Source: Comamonas testosteroni TK102
GTDB taxonomy: Bacteria; Pseudomonadota; Gammaproteobacteria; Burkholderiales; Burkholderiaceae_C
NCBI RefSeq assembly: GCF_000739375.1
Contig: NZ_CP006704.1
Location: 4,464,001-4,528,000, forward strand
DNA length: 64,000 nucleotides
Reading direction: 5' to 3'
Position 1 is the stretch's first letter. Each line of letters opens with the position of its first letter. The notes beneath the pieces were generated by a model that was not told the DNA's origin, ran no database searches, and worked only from the letters and a program-made list of their open reading frames with translations. Positions 17,553 to 26,799 of the stretch are shown piece by piece. A program made the translations under genes and the position numbers.

Positions 17553-20456
17553 ATGAGCGACACCCCTGCACAACCCGGCCTGGAGAGCCTGTCCAAATCC
17601 TTCGAACCCGCCACCATCGAGGCCCACTGGGGCCCCGAGTGGGAAAAGCGCGGCTACGGCCACGCCGGCGTGCGCGGCACGGGCAAGCCCGATGCAACCC
17701 AGCCCTCGTTCTCCATCCAGCTTCCGCCTCCCAATGTGACCGGCACGCTGCACATGGGCCACGCGTTCAACCAGACCATCATGGACTCGCTGACGCGCTA
17801 CCACCGCATGAAGGGCTACAACACGGCCTGGATTCCCGGCACCGACCACGCCGGCATTGCCACCCAGATCGTGGTCGAGCGCCAGCTGCAGACCCAGGGC
17901 GTGAGCCGCTATGACCTGGGTCGCGACGAGTTCACCAAGAAGGTCTGGGAGTGGAAGGAACAATCCGGCAACACCATCACCACCCAGATGCGCCGCATGG
18001 GCGACACCGTGGACTGGAGCCGTGAGTACTTCACCATGGACGACAAGCTGTCCAAGGTGGTGACCGAGACCTTTGTGAAGCTGTACCAGCAAGGCCTGAT
18101 CTACCGCGGCAAGCGCCTGGTGAACTGGGACCCAGTGCTGCAGTCGGCCGTCTCCGACCTGGAAGTCGAGAACCAGGAAAAGGACGGCTCGCTCTGGCAC
18201 ATTGCCTACCCGCTGACCAGCGGTGAAGGCAATCTGGTGGTCGCCACCACCCGCCCCGAAACCATGCTGGGCGACGTGGCCGTGATGGTCCACCCCGAAG
18301 ATGAGCGCTATCGTGCCCTGATCGGCCAGACCGTGACCCTGCCGCTGGTGGGCCGCCAGATCCCCATCATTGCCGACGAATACGTGGACCGGGAGTTCGG
18401 CACCGGCGTGGTGAAGGTCACGCCGGCCCACGACCAGAACGACTATCAGGTGGGCCAGCGCCACAAGCTGCCCATGATCTGCGTGCTGACGCTGACTGCC
18501 AAGATCAACGACGAGGCGCCCGAGAAATACCGCGGCATGGACCGTTTCGTGGCCCGCAAGGCCATCGTCGCCGACCTGGAAGAGCTGGGCCTGATGGTCG
18601 AGATCAAGAAGCACAAGCTGATGGTGCCGATCTGCGACCGTACCGGCCAGGTGATCGAGCCCATGCTGACCGACCAATGGTTCATTGCCATGAGCAAGGT
18701 CAGCGACCAGGACCCGAGCGGCAAGTCCATCGCCCAGAAGGCCATCGACGCCGTTGCTTCCGGCGAAGTCCAGTTCGTGCCCGAGAACTGGGTCAATACC
18801 TACAACCAGTGGATGAACAACATCCAGGACTGGTGCATCTCGCGCCAGCTCTGGTGGGGCCACCAGATTCCCGCCTGGTATGACGAAGAAGGCAATATCT
18901 ACGTTGCCAAGAACGAAGCCGAAGCCCAGGCACAGGCCGACCGGATCGCCCCCGGCAAGAAGCTGACCCGCGATGCCGACGTGCTGGACACCTGGTACTC
19001 CTCTGCCATGGTGCCGTTCAGCACCATGGGCTGGCCCGAGCAGGGCGATGCCGCCGACGATGACTACAACCTCTACCTGCCCTCCTCGGTACTGGTGACG
19101 GGTTACGACATCATCTTCTTCTGGGTCGCTCGCATGATCATGATGAGCACGCACTTCACCGGTCGCGTGCCGTTCAAGCATGTCTACATCCACGGCCTGG
19201 TGCGCGATGCACAGGGCAAGAAGATGAGCAAGTCCGAAGGCAATGTGCTGGACCCGGTCGATCTGATCGACGGCATCTCGCTGGAGCCGCTGCTGGAAAA
19301 GCGCACCACCGGCCTGCGCAAGCCCGAGACAGCTCCCCAGGTGCGCAAGAACACGCAAAAGGAATTCCCCGAAGGCATTCCCGCCTACGGCGCCGATGCG
19401 CTGCGCTTCACCTTTGCGGCCCTGGCCTCGCTGGGCCGCAGCATCAACTTCGACAGCAAGCGCTGCGAGGGCTATCGCAACTTCTGCAACAAGCTCTGGA
19501 ACGCCAGCCGCTTTGTGCTGATGAACTGCGAAGGCCATGACTGCGGCCTGGCTCCTCACACCAAGGAACAATGCCAGCCCGGCGGCGAATTCGCTGGCTA
19601 TATGCACTTCAGCCAGCCCGACCGCTGGATCGCCTCGCAGCTGCAGAAGGTCGAGGCTGAAGTGGCCAAGGGCTTTGCCGAGTTCCGTCTCGACAACGTG
19701 GCCAACGCCATCTATGACTTCGTCTGGAACGAGTTCTGCGACTGGTATCTGGAAATCGCCAAGGTGCAGATCCAGACCGGCAACGAAGCCCAGCAGCGCG
19801 CCACCCGCCGCACGCTGATCCGTACGCTGGAAGCGATTCTGCGTCTGGCCCACCCCGTCATTCCGTTTGTGACGGAAGAACTGTGGCAGCAGGTTGCGCC
19901 CGTGGCCGGCCTCAAGGGCGACTCCATCGCCGTGGCCCGCTATCCCGAAGCTCAGCCCGAGAAGATCGACGAAGCATCGATTGCCTACGTGGGCCGCATC
20001 AAGCAGATGGTGGACGCTTGCCGTGCCCTGCGCGGCGAGATGGGTGTGTCTCCCGCCCAGCGCCTGCCACTGCTGGCCGTGGCCGGCAATGCCGATGATT
20101 CGGCCTTCCTGCGCGCCAATGCCGACGTGCTCAAGAACCTGGCCAAGCTCAGCGAAGTCAAGGTGTTTGATGACGAAGCCGCCTGGGCTACCGCGGCTCA
20201 AGCCTCGCCCGTGAACGTAATGGGTGACATCCGCCTGGCTCTGTTCGTGGAGATCGACGTGGAAGCCGAGAAGGCCCGCCTGAGCAAGGAAGCCAAGCGT
20301 CTGGAAGGTGAAATCGTGAAAGCCAATGGCAAGCTGGGCAACGAAGCCTTCTGCGCCAAGGCGCCCGCCGCCGTGCTGGAGCAGGAGCGTAAGCGTCTGG
20401 CCGACTTTGGCGCCACGCTGACACGTATCAACGAGCAACTGGCTCGCCTCGGTTAA
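17553..20456 (+). CDS. valS: Valine--tRNA ligase
   Basis: Class I aminoacyl-tRNA synthetase charging tRNA-Val. The 967 residues carry the HIGH-type motif as HMGH at 67-70 ([14 protein letters not shown]) and KMSKS at 557-561. The CP1 editing domain contains [19 protein letters not shown] and [16 protein letters not shown]. The anticodon-binding domain follows from about residue 690, and the C-terminal coiled-coil arm ([19 protein letters not shown] onward) closes the protein. An insertion of about 15 residues lies around [14 protein letters not shown]. An intrinsic terminator follows. Confidence 0.98.
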   Translation: MSDTPAQPGLESLSKSFEPATIEAHWGPEWEKRGYGHAGVRGTGKPDATQPSFSIQLPPPNVTGTLHMGHAFNQTIMDSLTRYHRMKGYNTAWIPGTDHAGIATQIVVERQLQTQGVSRYDLGRDEFTKKVWEWKEQSGNTITTQMRRMGDTVDWSREYFTMDDKLSKVVTETFVKLYQQGLIYRGKRLVNWDPVLQSAVSDLEVENQEKDGSLWHIAYPLTSGEGNLVVATTRPETMLGDVAVMVHPEDERYRALIGQTVTLPLVGRQIPIIADEYVDREFGTGVVKVTPAHDQNDYQVGQRHKLPMICVLTLTAKINDEAPEKYRGMDRFVARKAIVADLEELGLMVEIKKHKLMVPICDRTGQVIEPMLTDQWFIAMSKVSDQDPSGKSIAQKAIDAVASGEVQFVPENWVNTYNQWMNNIQDWCISRQLWWGHQIPAWYDEEGNIYVAKNEAEAQAQADRIAPGKKLTRDADVLDTWYSSAMVPFSTMGWPEQGDAADDDYNLYLPSSVLVTGYDIIFFWVARMIMMSTHFTGRVPFKHVYIHGLVRDAQGKKMSKSEGNVLDPVDLIDGISLEPLLEKRTTGLRKPETAPQVRKNTQKEFPEGIPAYGADALRFTFAALASLGRSINFDSKRCEGYRNFCNKLWNASRFVLMNCEGHDCGLAPHTKEQCQPGGEFAGYMHFSQPDRWIASQLQKVEAEVAKGFAEFRLDNVANAIYDFVWNEFCDWYLEIAKVQIQTGNEAQQRATRRTLIRTLEAILRLAHPVIPFVTEELWQQVAPVAGLKGDSIAVARYPEAQPEKIDEASIAYVGRIKQMVDACRALRGEMGVSPAQRLPLLAVAGNADDSAFLRANADVLKNLAKLSEVKVFDDEAAWATAAQASPVNVMGDIRLALFVEIDVEAEKARLSKEAKRLEGEIVKANGKLGNEAFCAKAPAAVLEQERKRLADFGATLTRINEQLARLG

Positions 20457-20481
20457 ACACCGCTAAACTGCCTGATAAAAC

Positions 20482-20505
20482 AAGGCGCAGGCAACTGCGC
20501 CTTTT
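20482..20505 (+). terminator. Terminator of valS
   Basis: AAGGCGCAG, GCAA loop, CTGCGCCTTTTT (20482-20505). Confidence 0.85.
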
Positions 20506-20527
20506 TCCATCCAGAAAAGACAAGCAC

Positions 20528-21415
20528 ATGAGCAATCAAACCCGCGTCCGCAAAGCCGTGTTCCCCGTTGCAGGTCTGGGCACCCGTTTTCTGCCCGCCA
20601 CCAAAGCTTCCCCCAAGGAGATGCTGCCCGTGGTGGACAAGCCACTGATCCAGTACGCGGTCGAAGAGGCTTACGAGGCCGGCATCCGCGACATGGTGTT
20701 TGTCACCGGCCGCAGCAAGCGGGCCATCGAAGACCATTTCGACACCTCTTACGAGCTCGAGAACGAGCTTGAGAATGCCGGCAAGCAGGCCATGCTGGAC
20801 CTAGTGCGCAGCGTCAGCCCGGCCGATATGAACTGCCTGTTCGTGCGTCAGCCCCGCTCCCTGGGTCTGGGCCACGCCGTGCTGTGCGCAGAGCCTCTGG
20901 TGGGCAACGAGCCCTTTGCCGTGATTCTGGCCGACGACCTGATGACCGGAGAGAATGGCGGCCCCGGCGTGATGGCGCAGATGACGGCCGCCTTCCAGAA
21001 GCAGGGCCGCTCGCTGTTGGCCGTGCAGGAAGTGCCGCTTGAGCACACCAAGCGCTACGGCATCGTCAAGGGCGAGCCTGCGGGCGGACCGCTGATGCGT
21101 ATTGACGAGATCGTGGAAAAGCCCGCTCCGGAAAAAGCCCCGTCGCGCATGGGCGTGGCAGGCCGCTATGTGCTGACCCCGGCCATCTTCGACCAGATCC
21201 GCAACCAGCCCCAGGGCGTGGGCGGAGAGATACAGCTGACCGATGCCATAGAGCGCCTGATGCAGCATGAGGCCGTCTACGCCTTCCAGTACGCCGGCAA
21301 ACGCTATGACTGCGGCAGCAAGGAAGGCTTTCTGCAGGCCACGGTGGAGCTGGCGCTGCAGCACCCCGATGTGGGCGACAGCTTTCGCGAGTACCTCAAG
21401 AACCTGAGCCTCTAA
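20528..21415 (+). CDS. galU: UTP--glucose-1-phosphate uridylyltransferase
   Basis: Makes UDP-glucose for polysaccharide and LPS synthesis. The 295 residues start [19 protein letters not shown], the nucleotide-binding signature, with the Lys of [20 protein letters not shown] also conserved. DDLM (around 138-141) binds the metal and EKPAPE-type residues follow. Length matches the family. It is monocistronic between two terminators. Confidence 0.97.
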   Translation: MSNQTRVRKAVFPVAGLGTRFLPATKASPKEMLPVVDKPLIQYAVEEAYEAGIRDMVFVTGRSKRAIEDHFDTSYELENELENAGKQAMLDLVRSVSPADMNCLFVRQPRSLGLGHAVLCAEPLVGNEPFAVILADDLMTGENGGPGVMAQMTAAFQKQGRSLLAVQEVPLEHTKRYGIVKGEPAGGPLMRIDEIVEKPAPEKAPSRMGVAGRYVLTPAIFDQIRNQPQGVGGEIQLTDAIERLMQHEAVYAFQYAGKRYDCGSKEGFLQATVELALQHPDVGDSFREYLKNLSL

Positions 21416-21440
21416 GCCCTCTCCCCCAAGCCCCTGATGA

Positions 21441-21466
21441 CAAAGGCCTGCAAATGCAGGCCTTTG
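21441..21466. terminator. Bidirectional terminator galU/tusA
   Basis: Perfect 12-bp arms CAAAGGCCTGCA (21441-21452) and TGCAGGCCTTTG (21455-21466) between convergent genes. Confidence 0.8.
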
Positions 21467-21485
21467 TCACGTCAAGCACCGGTCT

Positions 21486-21713
21486 TCAACGTCGGCGCAG
21501 GATATGGATGAATTCATCACCCACCGTCTGCTGCTCCACCAGTTCATTGCCGGTCTGCTTGGCAAAGGCCTGGAAGTCCCGGATGGAGCCGGTATCCGTG
21601 GCCACGACCTTGAGCAACTGACCGCTTTGCATGGCGGCCAGCGCTTTCTTGGCCTTGAGAATGGGCAGCGGACAGTTCAGGCCGCGGGTGTCAACTTCTT
21701 GGTCTACGTGCAT
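21486..21713 (-). CDS. tusA: TusA/SirA-family sulphur carrier protein
   Basis: Small cytoplasmic sulphur-transfer protein. The 75 residues have the family start DTRGLNCPLPILKAKKAL, with the persulphide-carrying Cys14 in CPLP, and end in a basic IHILRRR. In E. coli TusA relays sulphur from IscS to TusBCD for 2-thiouridine in tRNA. No tusBCD or rhodanese lies here, so another acceptor is possible. It is encoded 68 bases downstream of the NUDIX gene. Confidence 0.88.
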   Translation of the reverse strand: MHVDQEVDTRGLNCPLPILKAKKALAAMQSGQLLKVVATDTGSIRDFQAFAKQTGNELVEQQTVGDEFIHILRRR

Positions 21714-21781
21714 GGGGTGAATTCCTCGTCAGCGCCGATTGTAGAAAAACCGGGCGCTGGCAGCAGCAGCGCGGTCTTTGC

Positions 21782-22405
21782 TCAAACCAGAGCAGGGGCC
21801 ACGGTAAAGCGCGGGTCATCGGCCCAGCGTCGCACAGGCCATTTGGCGGGATCAGGCTCGGGGTTCTGACCGGGACGGAAAGCACCAAAGCGCGGCTCAA
21901 AGCCTTTTTGCTTGATCCACTCTGCCAGCGCGTAGCCCGTGCCCGCAGGCCAGCACAGCGACTCCTCAGCCGTCTGCCAACGATATTCCAGCAGCTCCGG
22001 AGAAAGCCTCACGTCTTCGGGCCTGCCCTCCACGCGCACATGGTAGGCAATCAGCACCTGATTCATGCGCAGAAACTCCGAGCAGCACAGCAGACGCAGC
22101 GCTTTCACGCGCAGCCCTGTTTCTTCGAGCACCTCGCGACAGATTCCGGCTTCGGGCGATTCACCGGCCTCCATAAAGCCTGTGATCAGGCCGAAAACGC
22201 CCTCCTGCCAAAGCGCATTTCGCGCCAGCAGCACGCGACCATCGTCACCTTCCACCACGGCAGCCAGCACCGGTGTGGGATTGCCCCAGTGCGTGAACCC
22301 GCAATTCGGGCAGCGCAGACGCTGTACCTCGCCGCTGTCCTCGCTGGCCACAATCCATTGCAGCTCGGTCGCGCAATTGGAACAAAAGCGGACTTCATAA
22401 GCCAT
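21782..22405 (-). CDS. NUDIX hydrolase with N-terminal zinc ribbon
   Basis: Cytoplasmic pyrophosphohydrolase. The 207-residue protein starts with a zinc ribbon (Cys8, Cys11, Cys32, Cys35) followed by the Nudix box GFMEAGESPEAGICREVLEE (from residue 76), with the metal-binding REVLEE complete. Zinc ribbon plus Nudix is the NudC-like order, but the protein is shorter than NudC and lacks a clear SQPWPFP motif just after the box, so NADH or RNA decapping is not implied. The substrate is unknown. Confidence 0.9.
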   Translation of the reverse strand: MAYEVRFCSNCATELQWIVASEDSGEVQRLRCPNCGFTHWGNPTPVLAAVVEGDDGRVLLARNALWQEGVFGLITGFMEAGESPEAGICREVLEETGLRVKALRLLCCSEFLRMNQVLIAYHVRVEGRPEDVRLSPELLEYRWQTAEESLCWPAGTGYALAEWIKQKGFEPRFGAFRPGQNPEPDPAKWPVRRWADDPRFTVAPALV

Positions 22406-22514
22406 ATGAGGCTCTCCGTATTCTTCACGACTTACGCAAAACGGATTCAGGCGAGGCGTCTGCCTCAGAAGGCAGGCCGCCGTTGCATTCTTGTTTGCGC
22501 AAGTCCTATTCTTG

Positions 22515-22579
22515 ATATTGATAGCAGTCAGCGCTTGATGGATAAGCGCTGCCTGTCATTTGGAGCTTTGATTCACTTT
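22515..22579. repeat. Dispersed repeat, family B (full copy)
   Basis: Core AGCGCTT (22530-22536), 7-base spacer, AAGCGCT (22544-22550), with TTGATAGCA on the left and CATTTGGAGCTTTGATTCAC on the right. The same core and spacer length occurs at 43647. Confidence 0.7.
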
Positions 22580-22604
22580 TGCGCTATCACGCAAAAGACA
22601 TCGC

Positions 22605-23510
22605 TCATGCCGGGAACACGCCGGTAGAGAGGTAACGATCACCGCGGTCGCAGACCACAAACACGATGGTGGCGTTCTGCTCGCGCTTGGCAATCTCCTG
22701 GGCCACCCACAATGCACCGGCGGCCGAGATGCCTGCGAAGATGCCCTCTTCGCGCGCCATGCGTCGGGCCATGTCTTCGGCATCGTCCTGGGACACATAG
22801 ACTAGCTCGTCGACCAGCGAAGCGTCATAGATCTTGGGCAGATATTCCTCGGGCCATTTACGGATGCCAGGAATGCGCGAGCCCTCGGAAGGCTGAGCGC
22901 CGATGATCTTGATGTTCGGGTTCTTTTCCTTGAGGAACTTGGCCACGCCGGTAATGGTTCCGGTAGTACCCATGGCACTCACGAAGTGGGTGATCTCGCC
23001 ACCGGTCTGCTCCCACAGTTCCGGACCTGTGGTTTCGTAGTGGGCCCGCGGGTTGTCGGGGTTGGCAAACTGATCCAGCAACACCCCCTTGCCCTGCGCC
23101 ACCATCTGGTCGGCCAGATCGCGCGCATATTCCATGCCGCCGCTCTTGGGCGTCAGAATCAGTTCGGCACCGTAGGCCTTCATGGTCTGGGCGCGTTCAA
23201 TGGACAGATCCTCGGGCATGATCAGAATCATGCGATAGCCCTTGATGGCAGCAGCCATGGCCAAGGCAATGCCGGTGTTACCCGACGTTGCCTCAATCAG
23301 TGCATCGCCCGGCTTGATTTCACCGCGCTCTTCAGCACGCTGGATCATGGACAGCGCAGGCCGGTCCTTGACGGAGCCGGCCGGGTTGTTGCCTTCGAGC
23401 TTGCCCAGCACTACGTTTGCACGTTCGCGGTTGGCATCCGCGCCGATGCGTTGCAATGCCACCAGCGGCGTGTGACCGATAGCATGTTCGATGGTCGAAT
23501 AAGTTTTCAT
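22605..23510 (-). CDS. cysM: Cysteine synthase B
   Basis: PLP-dependent O-acetylserine sulphhydrylase making cysteine from sulphide or thiosulphate. The 301 residues start MKTYSTIEHAIGHTPLVAL. Lys48 in NNPAGSVKDRPA binds PLP, TSGNTGIALAM contacts substrate, and GTTGTITGVAKFLK binds the phosphate. GSRIPGIRKWP is typical of CysM rather than CysK. I chose the ATG at 23510 on homology; the frame runs upstream into the tRNA gene, where it cannot be coding. No clear Shine-Dalgarno is visible. It is divergent from tRNA-Leu. Confidence 0.95.
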   Translation of the reverse strand: MKTYSTIEHAIGHTPLVALQRIGADANRERANVVLGKLEGNNPAGSVKDRPALSMIQRAEERGEIKPGDALIEATSGNTGIALAMAAAIKGYRMILIMPEDLSIERAQTMKAYGAELILTPKSGGMEYARDLADQMVAQGKGVLLDQFANPDNPRAHYETTGPELWEQTGGEITHFVSAMGTTGTITGVAKFLKEKNPNIKIIGAQPSEGSRIPGIRKWPEEYLPKIYDASLVDELVYVSQDDAEDMARRMAREEGIFAGISAAGALWVAQEIAKREQNATIVFVVCDRGDRYLSTGVFPA

Positions 23511-23550
23511 GTCCAATACTGTGCCATAATTCGCGTCTGCGCTAAGCGAA

Positions 23551-23635
23551 GCCCGGGTGGTGAAATTGGTAGACGCAGGGGACTCAAAATCCCCCGCCGC
23601 AAGGCGTGCCGGTTCGATTCCGGCCCCGGGCACCA
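23551..23635 (+). tRNA. tRNA-Leu (anticodon CAA)
   Basis: 85 bases including an encoded CCA. The acceptor stem GCCCGGG pairs with CCCGGGC, the discriminator base is A, and the T arm GGTTCGATTCC is canonical. The anticodon loop CTCAAAA gives anticodon CAA (reads UUG). The long variable arm (CCGCCGCAAGGCGTG) fits a class II Leu tRNA. Its 3' 58 bases are repeated at 37327, so it is the attachment site of an island. Confidence 0.97.
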
Positions 23636-23636
23636 C
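23579..23636. repeat. attL: 3' end of tRNA-Leu
   Basis: Anticodon arm to CCA plus one base. It matches 37327-37385 with one C/T difference and one inserted G in the right copy. The functional tRNA keeps this side. Confidence 0.9.
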
Positions 23637-23663
23637 GGATGTAATGCTATAACTTTTGAAGAC

Positions 23664-23694
23664 GTTCCGGGAAATGTTCCGGCATGTGTTCCGG
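23664..23694. repeat. Three GTTCCGG direct repeats with 12-bp period
   Basis: GTTCCGG at 23664, 23676 and 23688, exactly 12 bases apart, just inside the left attachment site. ATGTGTTCCGG (23684-23694) recurs inverted as CCGGAACACAT at 37281-37291, just inside the right end. They are candidate arm-type integrase or excisionase sites. Confidence 0.55.
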
Positions 23695-23707
23695 TTTTGG
23701 CAAAAAG

Positions 23708-23747
23708 ATTGCCTGCACGATGACTCATCTTGCAGGCAATTTTTTTA
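23708..23747 (+). terminator. Terminator downstream of tRNA-Leu (island-borne)
   Basis: ATTGCCTGCA (23708-23717) pairs with TGCAGGCAAT (23731-23740), then seven T. It replaces the native tRNA terminator, which now lies beyond the right attachment site. Confidence 0.85.
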
Positions 23748-23817
23748 CAGCTTCCAAAGTTCAAGACTGCAGACACCCAGGCACCATTGATCATGCGTTG
23801 GTAAGCTGCTGATCGAA

Positions 23818-23862
23818 GTGCCGGCGCGGCTCTTTTGAGACTGTCAAAAGTCGCGCCGGCAC
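23818..23862. repeat. 45-bp cruciform-like inverted repeat
   Basis: Outer arms GTGCCGGCGCG/CGCGCCGGCAC and inner arms CTTTTGA/TCAAAAG around GACTG. It lies 17 bases past the stop codon of the 48-aa gene and probably terminates it, though no T run follows. Confidence 0.55.
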
Positions 23863-23878
23863 AAAGCCTATCCCTTAC

Positions 23879-24025
23879 CTACTTGCTTTCAACCAGTGCC
23901 TCAGAGTTCAGGACCGGCGCAACTGTTTCGGACTCAGTAGCTTTGCGCTGAGCCTTCTCAGCCTTCTTTTTCTTTTTCTCGAGCTCCCGCTGCCTTTTTT
24001 CGAATTGGTAGTTGGGTTTTGGCAT
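23879..24025 (-). CDS. 48-aa lysine-rich protein
   Basis: Too short for routine gene calling but well supported: ATG at 24025 with AAGGAA 7 bases upstream, stop at 23879, strong inverted repeat after it. The product begins MPKPNYQFEKRQRELEKKKK, is highly basic over residues 9-28 (helical, KKKKKAEKAQRK) and turns acidic and Ala/Val-rich to the C terminus. I recall similar MPKPNY-starting small proteins in Burkholderiales but know no function. A charged basic helix next to an RNA-binding gene suggests a nucleic-acid or ribosome role; that is inference. Confidence 0.75.
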   Translation of the reverse strand: MPKPNYQFEKRQRELEKKKKKAEKAQRKATESETVAPVLNSEALVESK

Positions 24026-24351
24026 CAGGCGATTCCTTAGTGGTTTAAGTTACCCACCATAACCGATGAACCGTCCTGGAAAGCCTTAGTTCGCCTGGAA
24101 CTGTTTTTTGTTTGGCTTCCTGCTCAACTTGACGACCTGCATGCTGATGCCAAGGATGAGCATCACAAGCATGGACGTTGCGACCTTGCCATCAGCCCGC
24201 GCAACCACAAGCTAGACCTAACACGCTGCATTCCTCAAAACCCGCACCTTATAGAAGGCCCGCGAGCAGTCTGCAAGCCGTAGCAATCGGCCCACTCACT
24301 GGAACAAAAACGCCCTCGAACTGAGGGCGTTTTCTTGAGTTCGCAACTAGA
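24026..24351. other. 326-bp stretch without a gene
   Basis: Holds the promoter side of the 48-aa gene and the terminator of the RRM gene. No supported open frame is visible. Confidence 0.5.
24307..24333. terminator. Terminator of first RRM gene
   Basis: CGCCCTC (24311-24317), 5-base loop, GAGGGCG (24323-24329), flanked by AAAAA on the left and TTTT on the right. It works for the minus-strand RRM gene. Confidence 0.8.
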
Positions 24352-24693
24352 TCAGTAGCCGCCGCCATAGCCATCGTTGCCATAGCCAACATTGGGACGA
24401 GAGCTGGCACGGAATTCGCGATTGCCACCGAATCCACGACCTTCTTCACGAGGTTTCGCAAGATTGACAACGATCGAACGTCCATCGACGGACATGCCAT
24501 GCAAACCAGAAATAGCTGCCTGGCATTCGTCCGCAGACGTCATTTCTACGAACGCAAAGCCCTTGGAGCGCCCAGTCTCGCGATCCATCATGACTTTGGC
24601 AGAGGTTACGGTTCCGAACTCTGCAAAGTTGCTTCGCAGGCTGGAGTCGGTCACGGAGTATGGCAGGTTGCCAACGTAAATTTTTGTGCTCAT
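24352..24693 (-). CDS. RRM RNA-binding protein 1
   Basis: Cytoplasmic single-RRM protein of the bacterial/cyanobacterial Rbp type, thought to bind single-stranded RNA and often cold-induced. The 113 residues show RNP2 KIYVGNLP (4-11) and RNP1 RSKGFAFV (42-49), with the aromatic positions that stack on RNA intact. After the RRM (to about 80) comes a Gly/Arg/Tyr-rich tail ending YGNDGYGGGY, typical of the family. A small gene (24801-25007) precedes it; a paralogous pair lies at 29502-30104. Confidence 0.93.
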   Translation of the reverse strand: MSTKIYVGNLPYSVTDSSLRSNFAEFGTVTSAKVMMDRETGRSKGFAFVEMTSADECQAAISGLHGMSVDGRSIVVNLAKPREEGRGFGGNREFRASSRPNVGYGNDGYGGGY

Positions 24694-24800
24694 GGGAGCC
24701 TTTTCTAGTGGTGACGCATCAAGGATTGACGCATCGTTTGAATGTGGCAGTGGGAATGGGAATCCACAGCAACCGAAAAAGTTGGGAGCTCGTTAGCGGC

Positions 24801-25007
24801 TCAGCACGTCAATGGCTGCATGGAGGTATGCAGCCAGCCTTGGGTTACAGCAAAGATCTTTGCTGCTTCGGTCGAGGCAAATGTTTTGTCAAAGCGAAAA
24901 ACACGGCAATAGTTGCTGTTCTGCCTTGTGCGCTGAAGTGCGAAGGAAGCTTGAAAGCGACCGCAATTGGTCTTGTGTGATGTGGGCGTAACGAAGTACT
25001 TGCCCAT
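24801..25007 (-). CDS. Small protein upstream of RRM 1, paralogous to 29886-30104
   Basis: 68 residues starting MGKYFVTPTSHKTNCGRFQA. It aligns with the 72-residue product at 29886-30104: G-(K/R)-Y-x-VTP, then G-(R/Q)-F-x-A, R-(V/I)-FRF, and a downstream (A/S)-K-x-(F/Y)-A. Both lie about 110-130 bases upstream of an RRM gene on the same strand, and that conserved context is the main evidence that they are real. The predicted fold is a short beta-sheet with a C-terminal helix; function unknown. The Shine-Dalgarno is weak here, and the last ten residues (TSMQPLTC) may reflect a frameshifted end. Confidence 0.6.
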   Translation of the reverse strand: MGKYFVTPTSHKTNCGRFQASFALQRTRQNSNYCRVFRFDKTFASTEAAKIFAVTQGWLHTSMQPLTC

Positions 25008-25719
25008 GGCGATAGGAGTCAGTGGAATCTAGTTCAATCAGAGCAGGCCAAGCGGCCCGCATGAGCTTTCGATAACTCGATTGGCTGCTGCTCTACAGCC
25101 AACGGTGCAAGATGCCTCGCAAAAAATTCCTTGCCGGACGACGTTCTTGCCTTCCGGAAGGCGCTGCAAGACGACTAGTTGAAGTTTGCAGCTGGCACCA
25201 ATCATAATACTTTTGCATAAGAAGCGCAAATTTTATTATTTTTTCTTTGCTTGGTGCTCTGCACATCTGCGGGCTACTGCTCCCGCTCATCGAGCGTCTG
25301 CCGTTGGTCAGTTGCAGGCAGCCACAAGGGGCCCAACGCTAGGCTGACGCTGCATCAAATATGCCGAATGGCACCAACACCAACACCAGCACCTGCTCGG
25401 CCTCCTTCACTGCCTCTGCCAGCCACTGATGCAAGCGTTCGCTTCACATCTCCGGCGCCAGAATGGCTAGTACACAAGCCATTCCCTGCGTAAAGTGGAT
25501 ACACAACCTGAAGCGGCTTCTACCCACTTTTTTGCCTGCGTCTAAATCGTAGCGATGTTTGCAGCCACCCTCCTTTGCCTTGTAGTGGACACATCAGATA
25601 GCAACGCCCTGACTGTCAGCCTGAGAGAAGCCTCGGTCTCTTACTAGAGATTGGCGGCACACACGCTACTCCAAAGTACCGCAGCAACTTCTACCTCAAT
25701 GCCTGTGCATCACATCGGA
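25008..25719. other. 711-bp stretch without a supported gene
   Basis: Short open frames on both strands have no ribosome binding sites and no recognisable products. Part (25200-25250) is A+T-rich and may hold the promoter of the small-protein/RRM 1 pair. The rest looks like decayed DNA. Confidence 0.5.
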
Positions 25720-26583
25720 CTATTCCGTTGACAGAGCAAGCGACGTATAAACGGGCCACTCCCAATTCTTCTTCTCCGAATGTTCAACTTGAACATGAAT
25801 GTGCGCAGGCTCACTGATCACGCTGCCAAATATGGTTGCGAAAGCCACATCTGCGGCATCCCGCCCCGTTGCAATTCGCATCAGCCCCATGGGAATAGAC
25901 GTTCCTGATGGGTCAAAAATAAACCAGCGATATCCCAGATAAACTTCCACATAGGCGTGGAAATCGCTTGGCCCCAGAGCCGGATCAGCGCCATAGTCAG
26001 TACCTGTCACAAATCGCGCAGGTAAGTTGATTGCTCGGCAAATCGCTATCATTAAATGAGCAAAATCACGACACACACCTACCCGCTCGATCAGCGTGTC
26101 GACTGCTGAAGTTGTACCAATAGACGTATTCGACCGAAATGTCACGTTTTGCCTCACCCAATCACAGATCGCTTGGGCTCTGGTGTAGCCTTGCGGCAGA
26201 TGACCAAACCGATCGACCGCAAACTTCGACAATCGGTCCGACTGGCAGTAGCGGCTGGGATAGACATATTGCATCACCTCTAACGGCAACCGCCGAACAG
26301 GCACCTCTGAAACGTATCCTGGCTCGGCTTTATGGTGAGAAATCTCTACGATTGCCTCGTAATGCACAGTCAGTGTGCCAGGCCTGGCACTGACCCTTAG
26401 ACAACGTTGCGTGACGTCTTGACATTGTTGAATCTCCCAGTCAGCACTTGCCTCACTTACTGTCAAATGCTCAGATGACACTTGTTGATGAGAAGTATTA
26501 GCAGCATGTATGTAGAAGAAAAAATCTGCATCGTGCTCTAAAACTTGGTAGTTCAACTTCAGTTGAAAATTAAGTCTGATCAT
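25720..26583 (-). CDS. Transglutaminase-like cysteine protease
   Basis: Cytoplasmic transglutaminase-like superfamily protein with the N-terminal bacterial extension. The catalytic triad is visible: Cys171 (VGVCRDFAHL), His209 (DFHAYVEVYL) and Asp224 (FDPSG). I chose the ATG at 26583 (287 residues), whose start MIRLNFQLKLNYQV matches the family's first strand; the frame is open 43 codons further upstream with no better support. Relatives are predicted peptidases of unknown substrate. It is on the same strand as the RNB gene, which is encoded 216 bases upstream, and they may be co-transcribed. Confidence 0.88.
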   Translation of the reverse strand: MIRLNFQLKLNYQVLEHDADFFFYIHAANTSHQQVSSEHLTVSEASADWEIQQCQDVTQRCLRVSARPGTLTVHYEAIVEISHHKAEPGYVSEVPVRRLPLEVMQYVYPSRYCQSDRLSKFAVDRFGHLPQGYTRAQAICDWVRQNVTFRSNTSIGTTSAVDTLIERVGVCRDFAHLMIAICRAINLPARFVTGTDYGADPALGPSDFHAYVEVYLGYRWFIFDPSGTSIPMGLMRIATGRDAADVAFATIFGSVISEPAHIHVQVEHSEKKNWEWPVYTSLALSTE

Positions 26584-26799
26584 TGCAATCCCGGGCACCC
26601 AGAACATCAAGGAAAACGCCTGTCGCTGATCAAGCATCCATCTGCGTCGCGCATTCTGGGTTGCCATTGGAATATGCGCTTCAAGCAGTAGCTCCGGAAA
26701 TGCCTGCCGCATGCCAGGGGGATATGAAAAACCTTTTCAGCAGAAGATCACCTCCTAAACTCTCCACTTCTGCCAAGACCAATATTTTTCCATTGAATC

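Noticed and set aside
17481..20438. 985-codon open frame antisense to valS
   Set aside because: Same mirror effect; His/Gly/Leu-rich nonsense product opposite a clear valyl-tRNA synthetase.
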